DNA of 64,000 nucleotides. Source: Roseiarcus sp963764955 (GTDB lineage Bacteria; Pseudomonadota; Alphaproteobacteria; Rhizobiales; Beijerinckiaceae). Positions 19,113 through 29,118 of the stretch are shown one piece after another; within the stretch, counting starts at the first letter, position 1; every line of letters begins with the position of its first letter. Under the pieces are notes generated by a model. The model searched no databases. It saw only the letters and a program-made list of their open reading frames with translations, and was not told where the DNA came from. The position numbers were made by a program, and so were the translations under genes. Location: contig CAVXVE010000004.1 of the NCBI GenBank assembly GCA_963764955.1, positions 267,663-331,662 on the forward strand, in the 5' to 3' direction.

Positions 19113-19787
19113 ACAGATGCGCCACTAATGGCGGCGGCCCGCCAGGCCCCAGCCACTTGGGTAGCTGCGGCGGCTCGGGCGTGGGCGCAGCCGGCGACGC
19201 GGGCGGCTTAGCGGGGACCGGCGGCTCAACACGCTCAATCAGAACCGGCCGTCTAACCAACTCGCCGTCAATGGGGTCGTCAGCCCGATCGCCGCCGCCG
19301 CCATAACGCGGAACCGTAAAAGTCTGCCCATCGCGCTCAAACGACTCCGTCGCAGGTTCGTATTTAGAACCGTCCGGGTTCTGCCAGCTAAAAGTGATCG
19401 TCCGCGGCTGATCGGAGCTCGCGCTAACGGAAAGCTCCGCCGCGCTCGTGCTGCTCGTGATCCAGCCACGCTTGGCGCGCTCGATGCTGTTCAATGGTGA
19501 ACATCGACGCCGCATCGCGCCTGCGCGAATCGTCGGAGCGGAGCGCCTCGTAAATGTTCTTCTCCGCCAGATCGAGCGCCGCTCCTCGCATCTCAACCGC
19601 TGCGTCCTGCAGCTGCGGGTTGCGCCCACAACAGCCGACGAAGATCGGCGCTGCGGACGCCCAATCTCGGCCGCCGCCTCGGTGACATTGCACGCCGTGC
19701 CGGCGCGAGAGCCTCGACGACCACGTTCAGGGTCGAGATGGGCGACCGTCGGCGGACCTTGGGCTGCTGGAAGTTGGTCGCGCTCAT
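19080..19787 (-). pseudogene. Decayed HTH/terminase-small-like protein
   Basis: Starts at the ATG at 19787 (MSATNFQQPKVRRRSPISTL) and then changes frame several times. Pieces in order are VTEAAAEIGRPQ, FVGCCGRNPQLQDAAVEM, ALDLAEKNIYEALRSDDSRR, RAKRGWITSSTSAAELSVSA, RTITFSWQNPDGSKYEPA, and a proline-rich tail ending GPPPLVAHLYATW. The ALDLAEKNIYEAL region resembles the helical part after the HTH of small terminase-like phage proteins; this is a tentative likeness. At least two frameshifts, near 19690 and 19490, break it. Confidence 0.45.
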
Positions 19788-20258
19788 GTGCTCGCCCAGC
19801 ATCCTTCTGCGAACTGCGCAATCTTGCCGGCGAGCAACGATGAGCGAGCGCCGGAGCGCAAGCTCCAGGTTCGCGCGTCTGTCGAGCGTCCGGCCAGGCC
19901 GCGGGTTAAGCCGCGCCGGCGAAGGGGAGTTCAGGCGGGCGATGAGGCGGGGCGCGATGTAGGCGGCGCGCTTGTGGGTCGCGATGAGCTGAACCCGAGG
20001 ACGAAGACCCCGATCCCCAAGACACTGACGGCACGCCAGGCCGCCTTCGAAGAGCCGAATGATGCGTGCGCGCCGACCGCAGGGGCACAGGAAAAACGAC
20101 CACGAACCGCCGTTGGGGAAACGCACCAGCGACAGCGCGACATTGAAGATGACCTCGCCAAACGCAACGCTCGTGACCTTCGTCTCCGCCGTGATTTCGC
20201 CCCAAGCCCGCAGCCGGGACACTGAAACGCTCGGCAAATCGTCGATCGCAGTCTTCAT
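19786..20258 (-). CDS. Zinc-ribbon protein of unknown function
   Basis: The start ATG at 20258 gives MKTAIDDLPSVSVSRLRAWG. Two Cys pairs (C58-x-C60 in LCPCGRRARI and C76-x2-C79 in LACRQCLGD) form a probable zinc ribbon after a hydrophobic beta region (FGEVIFNVALSLVRFPNGGS). A basic C-terminal region follows (ARLNPRPGRTLDRRANLELA, LRRSLIVARR). Its end overlaps the start of the next gene at 19787; a stop in ATGA overlap is possible after a small shift, so the exact C-terminus is unsure. Similar basic tails occur in the paralogue at 18290-19112. A DNA-binding accessory role is only inferred. Confidence 0.55.
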
Positions 20259-20426
20259 TTGTGCAGAAATAGGCTCTTCGACGGGCTGAGGTCCACTAAA
20301 CTGTGCACCTTTCCTCTGTCCAAGACGCTCCGGGCGTCTTTTTACGCGCGTTCGACAACCACCAGCCTCCGCTGAGCGGGCCCAACCTACGCTGCCAAAC
20401 GCCCCCTCTTTCGCCACGTTTCTCGA

Positions 20427-20547
20427 GGGGGTCAGCGGGGGTTCGGGGGGTCAGCGGGGCTTTCGAGGGGGGTCAGCGGGGTTCTAAAGCGGGGTCAACC
20501 ATATATTATCTATTTGAAATCATTCAAACCCACCCCGCTGACCCCCC
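20427..20547. repeat. Iteron-like GGGGGTCAGCGGGG repeats beside an AT-rich patch
   Basis: Three direct copies of GGGGGTCAGCGGGG lie at 20427-20440, 20445-20459 and 20467-20481, with a partial one at 20490-20498. An inverted copy (CCCCGCTGACCCCCC) lies at 20533-20547. Between them 20499-20528 is strongly AT-rich (ATATATTATCTATTTGAAAT). Direct repeats next to an AT-rich unwinding patch resemble a small replication origin or a multi-site operator. No replication gene lies in the window, so the role is open. Confidence 0.6.
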
Positions 20548-20904
20548 GTTTTTCGCACCAGCCCTATACGCGCGACGGGCAGACACCTGAACGAAAAGAG
20601 TACACCCTTTGTCGATTTGTTGAATGTTGCACGTCATAGTGGGATTGCTACCTCCTCCGACTTCGGATCCGGATGGCCCCCGGTGGGAGGGGGTAAACGC
20701 TTTGGCCAATAGGGATTGAGACCATCCCCGCGATCGGGCGATTCAATCTCCCCGCATCATGGTGGTCCGCGAATAGAAAATTGGAGCCATCCCCGCAGCT
20801 GACGGTCGCCCCGCGCCCGCCTTGAAGTCGCGAGCTGCCCATACCGCGCCCATACGAACGCAGCGCAATTCAAGTTCGATCCTCGCAAAGCCCAGGAATT
20901 ACGG

Positions 20905-21150
20905 ACGTTTCCAAGCAAGCGCACTTCGATCGCGCAGCGCACGGCGTCGACGACGCTGCGGAACTCGATGATCGCTGCCGTCGCCGGTGCGCTTGACGAT
21001 GCGGCCGTGATGCACGGCGATGGCGGGATCGATCAGGTCGCTGCGGAGCGCCCGGAGCCGCGCGAGAATACGATCCTCGTCCGCGCCCGCGAGCCGGCTA
21101 TAGCCGACGATATCCGAAACTAGGATCGCCGCGATCTTTCGGAGTCTCCA
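20905..21150 (-). pseudogene. N-terminal fragment of a class III adenylate/guanylate cyclase
   Basis: The minus strand reads LRKIAAILVSDIVGYSRLAG, ADEDRILARLRALRSDLIDP, then AIAVHHGRIVKRTGDGS with the second metal-site motif. After a one-base shift it reads IIEFRSVVDAVRCAIEV. Both metal-binding Asp regions (SDIVGYS, GDGS) are present, but the frame breaks and the homology ends after CAIEV. This is a different subfamily from the four SAM-linked cyclases further right. Only about 85 residues remain. Confidence 0.75.
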
Positions 21151-21331
21151 TTACAATGGACCTTAAAAATCACGGGCGCAGACGTTACTCGGGCGCGAGT
21201 TGGGCAAACGCGCTGCATCCCGTGACGCATGAGAGGGGATCGATCGCTCCAAGAGACCCGGGGGACCGAGCCCCTGTTATGCAGTCACTGGACCGGCAAC
21301 ATCAGGTGCTCGTACGGGCTGCCCGCCCACA

Positions 21332-21679
21332 TCACGTAGGGCTGTGCGGGTCGGGCTTCGGGTCGCGTGGATAGGTTTGGAGTAACGCCTTCGCATCAGC
21401 GCCGACAATCATCACGTGAAAATCGTCGATCGCCTCGATTTCCCGAAGGCTCAAATGGTGACGGACTTGTGTGACGAACTCTCCAGCGGGCGTAGTGGCA
21501 CGTAGCAAGGCTAGGCCGGTGCCGACCGTGTATAGGCGGCAAGATATAACCGCTTTGTCAATGCGTATTTTCACCCATTCGATTTCGCCGGGCAGAAACC
21601 GGTTCGGCCGACCGCGTGTCCAGCTTGCTCGATCTGTACAGGTTCGCGCCGAAACCAACTCGATTTGATCAATTGTCAA
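21332..21679 (-). CDS. Hypothetical protein (115 aa)
   Basis: Frame from a TTG (MTIDQIELVSARTCTDRASW). It has a mixed beta/alpha pattern (FLPGEIEWVKIRIDKAVISC, LREIEAIDDFHVMIVGADAK). There is no signal peptide, membrane segment or known motif. Composition looks coding. The TTG start and lack of a clear ribosome site lower confidence. Confidence 0.4.
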   Translation of the reverse strand: MTIDQIELVSARTCTDRASWTRGRPNRFLPGEIEWVKIRIDKAVISCRLYTVGTGLALLRATTPAGEFVTQVRHHLSLREIEAIDDFHVMIVGADAKALLQTYPRDPKPDPHSPT

Positions 21680-22175
21680 GGAACGGCAGCAGCAAAGGTC
21701 AATCGGGCCCGTTCGCCAAACCCGCGTGAATGGCCGCTATTTGCGGATTTGTGCTCGGAATTGAGGTGCTGCGAAAATCTCGTTCTTGCGCGCATAGCGT
21801 AGTCTAAGCTGGTGGTCTTCACGGCAAGCCATATGGGAGGGTCACAGGCGGCGAAGCCAATCACTCCGCCGAACCCAAGGAATTTTCCATCGAGGCTGCC
21901 AGCGGTCTTCTGAACTGTGATCGACGTGAAAATTCGAGTTTTTCCGGTCGGCAATTGAGACGTCGCGTCGATGTCGTGAAGCGGACATAGCAGATCGCGG
22001 CCGCGTACGTCGCAATTGGGCGGGAAGCGCGCCTACGCGGGTCGCCTCGGGAAGGACCGGAGTGCGAGCCAAAGCCGCCGTTCCAATGCGAGCATCACTG
22101 CCCTTTTGCGAACATTACGACATCGACTTGAAGCGTTCATGCGGATGACGACTGTGGGGCGTACTACAAGCGACC
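21680..22175. other. Intergenic stretch carrying parts of three dispersed repeats
   Basis: Bases 21728-21765 match the TTTGCGCA-family repeat (GAATGGCCGCTATTTGCG). Bases 21909-21952, read on the minus strand, match one end of the inverted-repeat element at 45435. Bases about 21990-22064 match 33650-33720 (shared GGGTCGCCTCGGGAAGGACC). No gene is supported. Confidence 0.6.
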
Positions 22176-23426
22176 CTATGCCATTTCGATTCGCGTTCCC
22201 GTTCCGCCGTTTAGCAGTCGTCTAAGGTGGTACTGCGCAAGCGCGTCCGCTGGGGATTCGCCGACCAATGCAGCGAAGGCGGCGAGCGCGCCTGGATCGC
22301 GCGCCTCAAGCTTTGCGAAGGCGTCGGCATAGGCCAAGGCATGACGACTTTTGCGCTCCTCAGGCCGCAGCGGCTCGAACACCCGCATCGGCTCGGTCCG
22401 TCCCCTCAGCAGGAGATCGCCGACCGGGCGGCCGACAAATCCCTCCGCGCGCTCGGCTGCGGCGGCGCTTACGCAGATGCGCGTGCCGAGCTGTTTGTTG
22501 ACCGCTTCCAGGCGCGCCGCCGTGTTGATGGTGTCGCCGTAAGCGGTGTAATCGTAGAACCGGCCGCCGCCGAAATTGCCGACAATCGCGGGTCCCGCAT
22601 GAACGCCAATGCGGGTGACGCCGAGCGGCGCGCCTCGCGCCACCCATTCCTGCCGATAGCGTTCGGCGTGAGTGTCGAGCGCGAGGGCGCAAGCAATGGC
22701 CCGGCTTGCGGCGTCGGGCTGATCGGCGGGCGCGCCGAACAGCACATGGATCGCGTCGCCAATGATCTTGGCAACCGTGCCCTCGTAGGTGAACACGACT
22801 TCAGTCATGCCTTCGAAATAGCCGCTGAGAAGCTCCGCGAGCTGTTTGGGATCGAGCGATTCGACGAGCGGCGTGAATCCGGCGATGTCGGTGAACAGAG
22901 TCGCGATCTCGCGTCGCTCTCCGCCGGCCGCAAGCGCGTTCTGCTCAGCCGCCAGACTCCGGGCAAGATTGGGCGAAAAATAACGCGATAGCGACGCATG
23001 CGCGCGCTCCGCTTCCGCCTGGCGCTTGCGCGCGTCCTTGAGGTGGGCGACATGGGCGATTGTCTTGCGGAGCGTGGCCTCGAAGTCAGTAAAGTCAATC
23101 GGCTTGGTCAGGAAGTCGAACGCACCCCGGTTCATGGCGGTGCGGATATTGGCCATGTCGCCATAGGCGGAGACGATCACGGTGGAAAACTTCGTCGCCT
23201 CCTCTTGCAGCTTTGCGAGCAGCGTCAGTCCGTCCATGCGCGGCATGTTGATGTCGGAGACGACCATGTCGAAATCGCCTTGCTCGGCGAGCACAGCCAA
23301 GGCCTCCACGCCGTCGCGCGCGAACCCGAATGCGATCGAACCCTCTTTGATCTGACGACGAAACCTCTGCCGGACCAGGTCTTCAAGGTCGGGCTCGTCG
23401 TCGACGACAAGGACTTTCGCGGTCAT
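22176..23426 (-). CDS. Response regulator fused to a class IIIb-like adenylyl cyclase
   Basis: Makes a cyclic nucleotide from NTP, presumably when its receiver is phosphorylated. Residues 1-120 are a receiver domain (VLVVDDEPD, phospho-acceptor Asp58 in SDINMPRMDG, Lys108 in FLTKPID). After a coiled linker with SRYFSPNLA, a class III cyclase domain follows: metal Asp180 in FTDIAGFT, Lys220 and Asp224 in VAKIIGDAIHVLFG, Thr294 in FYDYTAYGDTIN, and Asn301/Arg305 in NTAAR. Lys with Thr at the purine-selecting positions is the class IIIb combination, often bicarbonate-responsive adenylyl cyclases; that response is inferred. Its start overlaps the stop of the preceding response regulator (ATGA), so it is translated as the last gene of the kinase operon. 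Intact. Confidence 0.95.
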   Translation of the reverse strand: MTAKVLVVDDEPDLEDLVRQRFRRQIKEGSIAFGFARDGVEALAVLAEQGDFDMVVSDINMPRMDGLTLLAKLQEEATKFSTVIVSAYGDMANIRTAMNRGAFDFLTKPIDFTDFEATLRKTIAHVAHLKDARKRQAEAERAHASLSRYFSPNLARSLAAEQNALAAGGERREIATLFTDIAGFTPLVESLDPKQLAELLSGYFEGMTEVVFTYEGTVAKIIGDAIHVLFGAPADQPDAASRAIACALALDTHAERYRQEWVARGAPLGVTRIGVHAGPAIVGNFGGGRFYDYTAYGDTINTAARLEAVNKQLGTRICVSAAAAERAEGFVGRPVGDLLLRGRTEPMRVFEPLRPEERKSRHALAYADAFAKLEARDPGALAAFAALVGESPADALAQYHLRRLLNGGTGTRIEMA

Positions 23427-23821
23427 AAGGGACTCGCGGCAGCGTCCAGCCGGCGTCCGATTTCGCCGCGGAGCTCCGGGAAGTCGATCGGCTTGGTGAA
23501 CAGCCCCGCCGCTCCGGCTTCAGCCGCCTTCCGTCGCGTCTCGTCATCGCCGTAAGCGGTGATCATGATGACCGGGACGTCCGGCCGCGCCTGCCTCGCG
23601 CGCGGCAGCAGGTCGAGGCCGCTCATGCCCGGCATGTTGATGTCCGAAAGGATGAGAATAAGCTTGGCGGCCTCGGCGGCGCGGACGCGCTCCAATGCAT
23701 CCGCTGCGCTCAGGGCGAATTCCATGACAAAGCGCGAGTCGCGCAACTCCTTGCGGAATTGTTGACGGAACAGATCCGCGACATCGGGTTCGTCGTCGAC
23801 GACTAGGATGAGCCCGCTCAT
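23423..23821 (-). CDS. Single-domain response regulator
   Basis: A 132-residue CheY-like receiver with no output domain: acidic pair in VVDDEPD, phospho-acceptor Asp60 in LSDINMPGMSG, Thr in MITAYGDD and Lys110 in LFTKPID. It overlaps both neighbours by four bases (stop/start ATGA), so it is translationally coupled to the histidine kinase upstream and the cyclase downstream. Its likely job is to accept phosphate from the same kinase as a competitor, phosphate sink or relay for the receiver-cyclase. The closely similar FTKPIDF ends of the two receivers suggest a shared kinase partner. Intact. Confidence 0.95.
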   Translation of the reverse strand: MSGLILVVDDEPDVADLFRQQFRKELRDSRFVMEFALSAADALERVRAAEAAKLILILSDINMPGMSGLDLLPRARQARPDVPVIMITAYGDDETRRKAAEAGAAGLFTKPIDFPELRGEIGRRLDAAASPL

Positions 23822-26800
23822 GCTCCAGTCGCGCCCCGTGGCAACACGATCGTGAACTCGGTGAAGGCGTCCGGCTCCGTCAACACCTCGATCGTGCCGC
23901 CATGCTGCTTGACCACGATGTCATGGCTCAGCGAAAGGCCGAGGCCGGTGCCTTCGCCGGCAGGCTTGGTGGTGAAGAACGGATTGAACATCTTCGCCTT
24001 CACCTCGTCGGAAATGCCGGTGCCGTTGTCGCGGATCGCGATCTCGACCTTTGGCCCAAGGTCGCGCGTCGAGGCGCTGATCGTGGGTTCATAGGCGCCG
24101 TCTCCCGCGCTCTGCTTGCGCTTGGTCGTCGCGTAGAATCCGTTCGAAATCAAGTTCAGGAGCACCCGGGTCATCTCCTGGGCATAGACCTCGGCGGCGC
24201 CGGCGTTCGGGTCAAGCGATTTGACGATCGTCACGTTGAATCCAGGCTTCTCGGCCCGCGCGCCGTGATAGGCCAGATTAAGCGCCTCCTCGACCATCGT
24301 GTTGACGTTGGTCGTCGCTCGTTCGCCCGAACCCTCGCGCGAATGCAGGAGCATGTTCTTGACGATCGAATCGGCGCGCTTGCCGTGTTGTACAATCTTG
24401 TCGAGGTTGCCGCCGATGGCGCCGATCAATTCGTCCGCCTCGCCGTGGGTCGCTTCGTTGCCTGCGGCGCCCTTGATCGCGTCGGCAAGCTCGTCGACCA
24501 GCTCGCGCGACAGCGCCGAGTAATTGTTGATGAAATTGAGCGGGTTCTTGATCTCGTGCGCGATGCCCGCCGTGAGCTGGCCGAGGGAGGCGAGCTTCTC
24601 CGACTGGATGAGGCGGTCCTGCGCCTTGCGCAGATCGTCGAGCGACGCGGCGAGCTCCTTCGTTCGGGACTGAACTTCGTCGAACAGCCGCGCGTTCTCG
24701 ATTGCGATCACGGCCTGGTCGGCGAAAGCGCGCACCATCTCGATCTGGCGCTCCGTGAACGGGACCGGATCGGGCCGGGCGAGCGCGAAAACGCCGAGGA
24801 CTTGGCGCACGCCAAGCGGACCCCGCAATCCCTCGACCCGCCCTTCGCGCAGCAGCGGCACCGCCAGCAAGGCGCGGTAGTTGCCGATCCGCGGCCCCTC
24901 GCCGAAATCGTATTCGGGATCGGCGAACACATCTGGGAGATGCACCGCCTCGCCGCTCAACATGACTCGCCCAGTGAAGGTCTCGCGTCCAGCCCGGATC
25001 GGATGCGCGCCCATGAATTGAACGATCTCCGGAGTGCAGCCCGATTCCGCTCTGAGCCGCATCGCGTCGCCCTCGCGCAGGGACAACGTCACAAAGGACG
25101 CGCCGCACAGGTCTCGCGCCGACTCTGCAAGCGTCGTTAGCACCGCCTGCAGATCGAAGGCTGAACGGCTGATGACCTTGAGCACATTGGCGGTCGCGGT
25201 CTGCTGTTGCAGCGCCTCGGTGAGGTCGCGGGTCTTGGCCTGCACCTCGTCGAACAGGCGCGCGTTTTCGATCGCGATCACGGCCTGATCGGCGAAGGTT
25301 TGCAGCAGCGCGATTTCCTTTTCGGTGAACGCGCCGCGCGACCGAGCGACGCCGACGGCGCCGATGCCCCTGTCCTCCCATACCATGGGCGCGAAGGCGA
25401 CGGAGTGGTAGCCGACGATCTTGCCGACCCGGCGCAGCACAGGAGGCGTGTCGGGATTGTTGAGCACGTCCGAATAGTTGGCGACGCGGCGCTCGCGGAT
25501 AGCACGGCCCGCCGGCGTGACCTCCCAGGGCGCGGGAAAGGTCGCCATGATCGTGTCGCGAGCCTTGCCGAGATAGGCGACGACTTGCAGAAGCCCCTCG
25601 TCGTCGATCAGCAGCACGTCGAGCTCGTCGCCATCGAACAGTCGCTTGCAGCTTTCCAGGATCTTCTCGAAGACGGGCTGCGCGTCGGCGACCGACTTGC
25701 TGATGACTCCGAGAATATCCGCGCTGGCTTTCTGCTGCTCTAGCGCTTCCCGCGTTTCGTTGAATAGTCCGACATTGTTGATCGCGATGACCGCCTGATC
25801 GGCGAAGGTCTTGAGAAGCTCGATCTGCCGCTCGGAGAACGGGCGCACGACGTCACGGCTGACATTGATGGAGCCGATCGGCTCGCCATTGCGCAGCATT
25901 GGTACGGATAGCACGCTCCGAAGTCCCGTCTTGACGAGGGAATGCGCCGAATATTCGCGGTCGGCGGCAATATCGCGGATATGGACGACGCCGCACTCAA
26001 GGATCGCTCGTCCCGAGGCGGTGCCACGATCAAGCGGCGCGGGAAACGAGTGTTGCACAGACGCCAGTTGAGCTTGGGACAAGCTGTAATATCCCACGAG
26101 ATGGATAAGGCCGTCCCGCAATCGAAAGACGGTGCCATTGGTCGCCTCGCACAACACGGCGGCGCTGTGCGCGATTGCGTCGAACACCGGCTGCACGTCG
26201 GTCGGCGAACGCGAGATCACCCGTAGGATTTCTGCGGAAGCCGTCTGCTGCTCCAGAGACTCCTGCAGATCACGCGTGCGCGCCTGCACCTCGTCGAACA
26301 GGCGCACGTTCTCGATCGCGATCGCCGCCTGGTCGGCGAAGGTCTGGACCAGCTCGATCTCTCGGTCGCTGTACAGACCGGGCCGCGGACGCCCCAGCGC
26401 GAGCGCGCCGACAACCTCGTGATCGCGCAACAAAGGCACGCCAGCGGCGGCGCACGCGCCCATCCGCGATGCTATGGACGGATCGTATTCCGCGTCCGCC
26501 TGGACATCGGCTATATTTTGAACTGTCCCAGAGAGAAAAACCCGCGCGCCGACCGAGCTGCGCCCGGGTCGTTGCGGATTGCGAGTCAGGTAATCGATGA
26601 ATTCAGGAGTATTGCCGTAACTGGCTCCGAAGCGAAAGACGTCACCATCCTTGAGCCAGATTGTGCCGTGCGTCGAGCCGGATAGCTCTGAGGCCGAACG
26701 GATTAGAGTGTTGAGCACTGTTTGCAGATCGAACGCCGAGCGGCTGATGACCTTCAGCACGTCGGCTGTCGCGGTCTGCTGTTTGAGCGCCTCCTCAACA

Positions 26801-29118
26801 TCGCGCGTGCGCGCCTGCACCTCGTCGAAAAGGCGCACATTCTCGATTGCGATGACGGCCTGGTCGGCGAAGGTCTTGACGAGTTCGATTTGGCGCGAAC
26901 TGAAGGCGCCGGGCTCGTCTGAGCGATGACGAGAACGCCTTCGACCCGATCGTTGCGAAGCAGAGGCACAGCGAGCATCGACCGGGTTCGGTTGAGTTCA
27001 TTCGCGGGGTGCGCGTAGTCTTTGTCCTCAAGGATGTCCGGAATGACGACGACCTTGCCTGTCAGCATGACCCGGCCCGAAGCCGAACCCATCCCCGGCG
27101 CCGGCGGATTTCTGACGAGATAGTCGGCGAACCGCTCGGAGACGCCGAAGTGAGCGCGGATCCGAAAAGTCTCGCGGTCGCGAACGTAGATCGTGCCGTG
27201 CGCGGCGCCGATCAAATTGACAGCCGAGGAGATCAAGGCGTCGAAGACCGCCTGCAAATCGAAGGCGGAACGGCTGATCACCTTTAGCACGTCGGCTGTC
27301 GCCGTCTGCTGGCTGAAGCGACTCCTCGAGGTCGCGGGTCTTCGCCTGCACCTCGTCGAACAGGCGCGCGTTTTCGATGGCGATGACGGCTTGGTCGGCG
27401 AAGGTCTGGACCAGTTCAATCTGCTTGTCGTTGAAGGTACGAACCTCGGTGCGCATCAGAGCCAGCACGCCGATAGGGGCGCCGTTGCGCATCATCGGAA
27501 TGCCGAGACCGGTGCGGAGTTCGCCCGGCTTAGCGAAGTTCACAGGCCAGTATTCGGGGTCAGCCTCGACGTCTTCCACCTGAATCGCTTTGCCTTCCAG
27601 CATAGCCCGCCCGCTGATCGAGCCGCGCTCGGGCACTACGGGTATATTGCGGATTTGATCCATGAACTCTTCGGAAAATCCGTACGATTCTGCGCGGTAG
27701 TAGACGCCGTTGATCTCGCGGGTGATCGTCGCCTTGTCGGCGTCGCAGAGTTTGGCCGCCGACTCGACCAGTGTGCGCAGCACCGCCGGCAGGTCGAATG
27801 CGGAGCGGCTGATGACCTTGAGCACGTCGGCGGTCGCGGTCTGCTGCTGAAGCGATTCCTCGAGGTCGCGCGTCTTCGCCTGCACTTCGTCGAACAGCCG
27901 CACGTTGTTGATGGCGATGACGGCCTGTTCGGCGAACGTTTGAAGGAGCGTGATTTGTCGATCGGGGAAAGGGCGCGGCTCGAGCCGGACAATCGCAATA
28001 GCGCCGATCGGCTCGCCGTCGCGAAGCATCGGCACGGCCAACACGGACCGGAAGCCGACCTCGATGACCGGGGTCGCCGTATATTCTGGGTCCTTTGAAA
28101 TGTCCGGGATGTGGACCACCGAGCGAGTGAGAATCGAACGCGCAGAAGCGAAGCCGCGGGACGGCGCGGCCGGATAGATCTCGCCCATCGCTCGGAGCGC
28201 CTCGGGCGACCAGTTGTAGTGTGAAGCGAGATGAATGAGCTCGCCGTCGAAGCGGTCGACGCCGCCGCTCGTGGCGCCGCACAATTCGGTCGCGCTGTGC
28301 GCGATCGCGTCCAAGACAGGCTGCACCTCGGTCGGCGAGCGGCTTATCGCCGCCAGGACCTCGCTGGTCGCCGTCTGATGTTCCAGCGCCTCCGTCAGGT
28401 CTCGCGTCTTCGCCTGCACCTCGTCGAACAACCGCGCGTTCTCAATGGCGATGACCGCCTGATCCGAGAAAGTCTTGAGCAGCTCGATCTGACCTTCCGA
28501 GAAGGGCACAGGTTCGGTGCGGCGAAGTCCGATCACTCCGATGGCCTCGTCCTTGCACATCAACGGCACTACAAGGTTGGCCCGCCAAAGCATCTTTCCC
28601 GATCCGGCGGCCAAGCCGCGCGAAGCCAGCGCCGCCGCGACTGGATAGTCGTCGGCATGTTCCGCGATGTCGTCGATGTGTATCGTCCTGCGTTCAATGA
28701 CGGCTCGGCCGGAAGCCCACTCGCGACTGATTTGCTGCGAAGCGAATGTGATCGGAATGGGTCCGTGGTGAGCCACAATTCGCAATTGATCGCCCTCGCG
28801 GAGTAGCACCACGGCGTCATAGGCGTTGCACAGGCGGCAGGCCGTCTCCACGATATTATCCAACACCGGCTGGAGATCGTTGGGCGACGAAGCGATGACT
28901 CTAAGAATATCGCTGGTCGCGGCTTGTTGCCGCAGCGCTTCCTCCAGAGCCTCTTCTAGGTGGTGCGTCTTCGCCCGCACCTCGTCGAACAACCGCGCAT
29001 TCTGGCGACGCGCCTCCGCCAATTCCGCCTCGCGCTCCGCCAAGACCTCGGCCAGACGTTGGCGCCGCGGCTTGTCTCGCTTTTTTGCGACGGTAGGCGC
29101 CTTGCGCGTCTCGGACAT
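23818..29118 (-). CDS. Giant soluble histidine kinase with eight tandem GAF domains (two frameshifts)
   Basis: Start ATG at 29118 (MSETRKAPTVAKKRDKPRRQ) with AAGGCGAG upstream. After an N-terminal coiled coil come eight GAF domains, each introduced by a near-identical helical linker (FADQAVIAIENARLFDEVQA, then QQTATADVLKVISRSAFDLQ). The kinase core follows: H box LTAGIAHEIKNPLNFINNYS, N box LLNLISNGFYATTKR, G1 DNGTGIS, F box FNPFFTTKP, G2 EGTGLGLSLSHD. There are no membrane segments, so it senses cytoplasmic ligands. Total about 1766 residues. An extra C near 27318 (before the fourth GAF) and a missing base near 26922 (at its end) shift the frame and restore the original one only in part. If real they would cut the protein after three GAFs. 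First gene of the operon with 23423 and 22176. Confidence 0.9.

Noticed and set aside
20427..20547. Possible CRISPR array
   Set aside because: The repeat units are 14-15 bases, with spacers of only a few bases and one inverted copy; there are no cas genes. An iteron or operator cluster fits better.
23902..25140. A 412-codon plus-strand frame within the histidine kinase
   Set aside because: Antisense to the kinase core and last GAF; no family features; typical shadow of a GC-rich gene.
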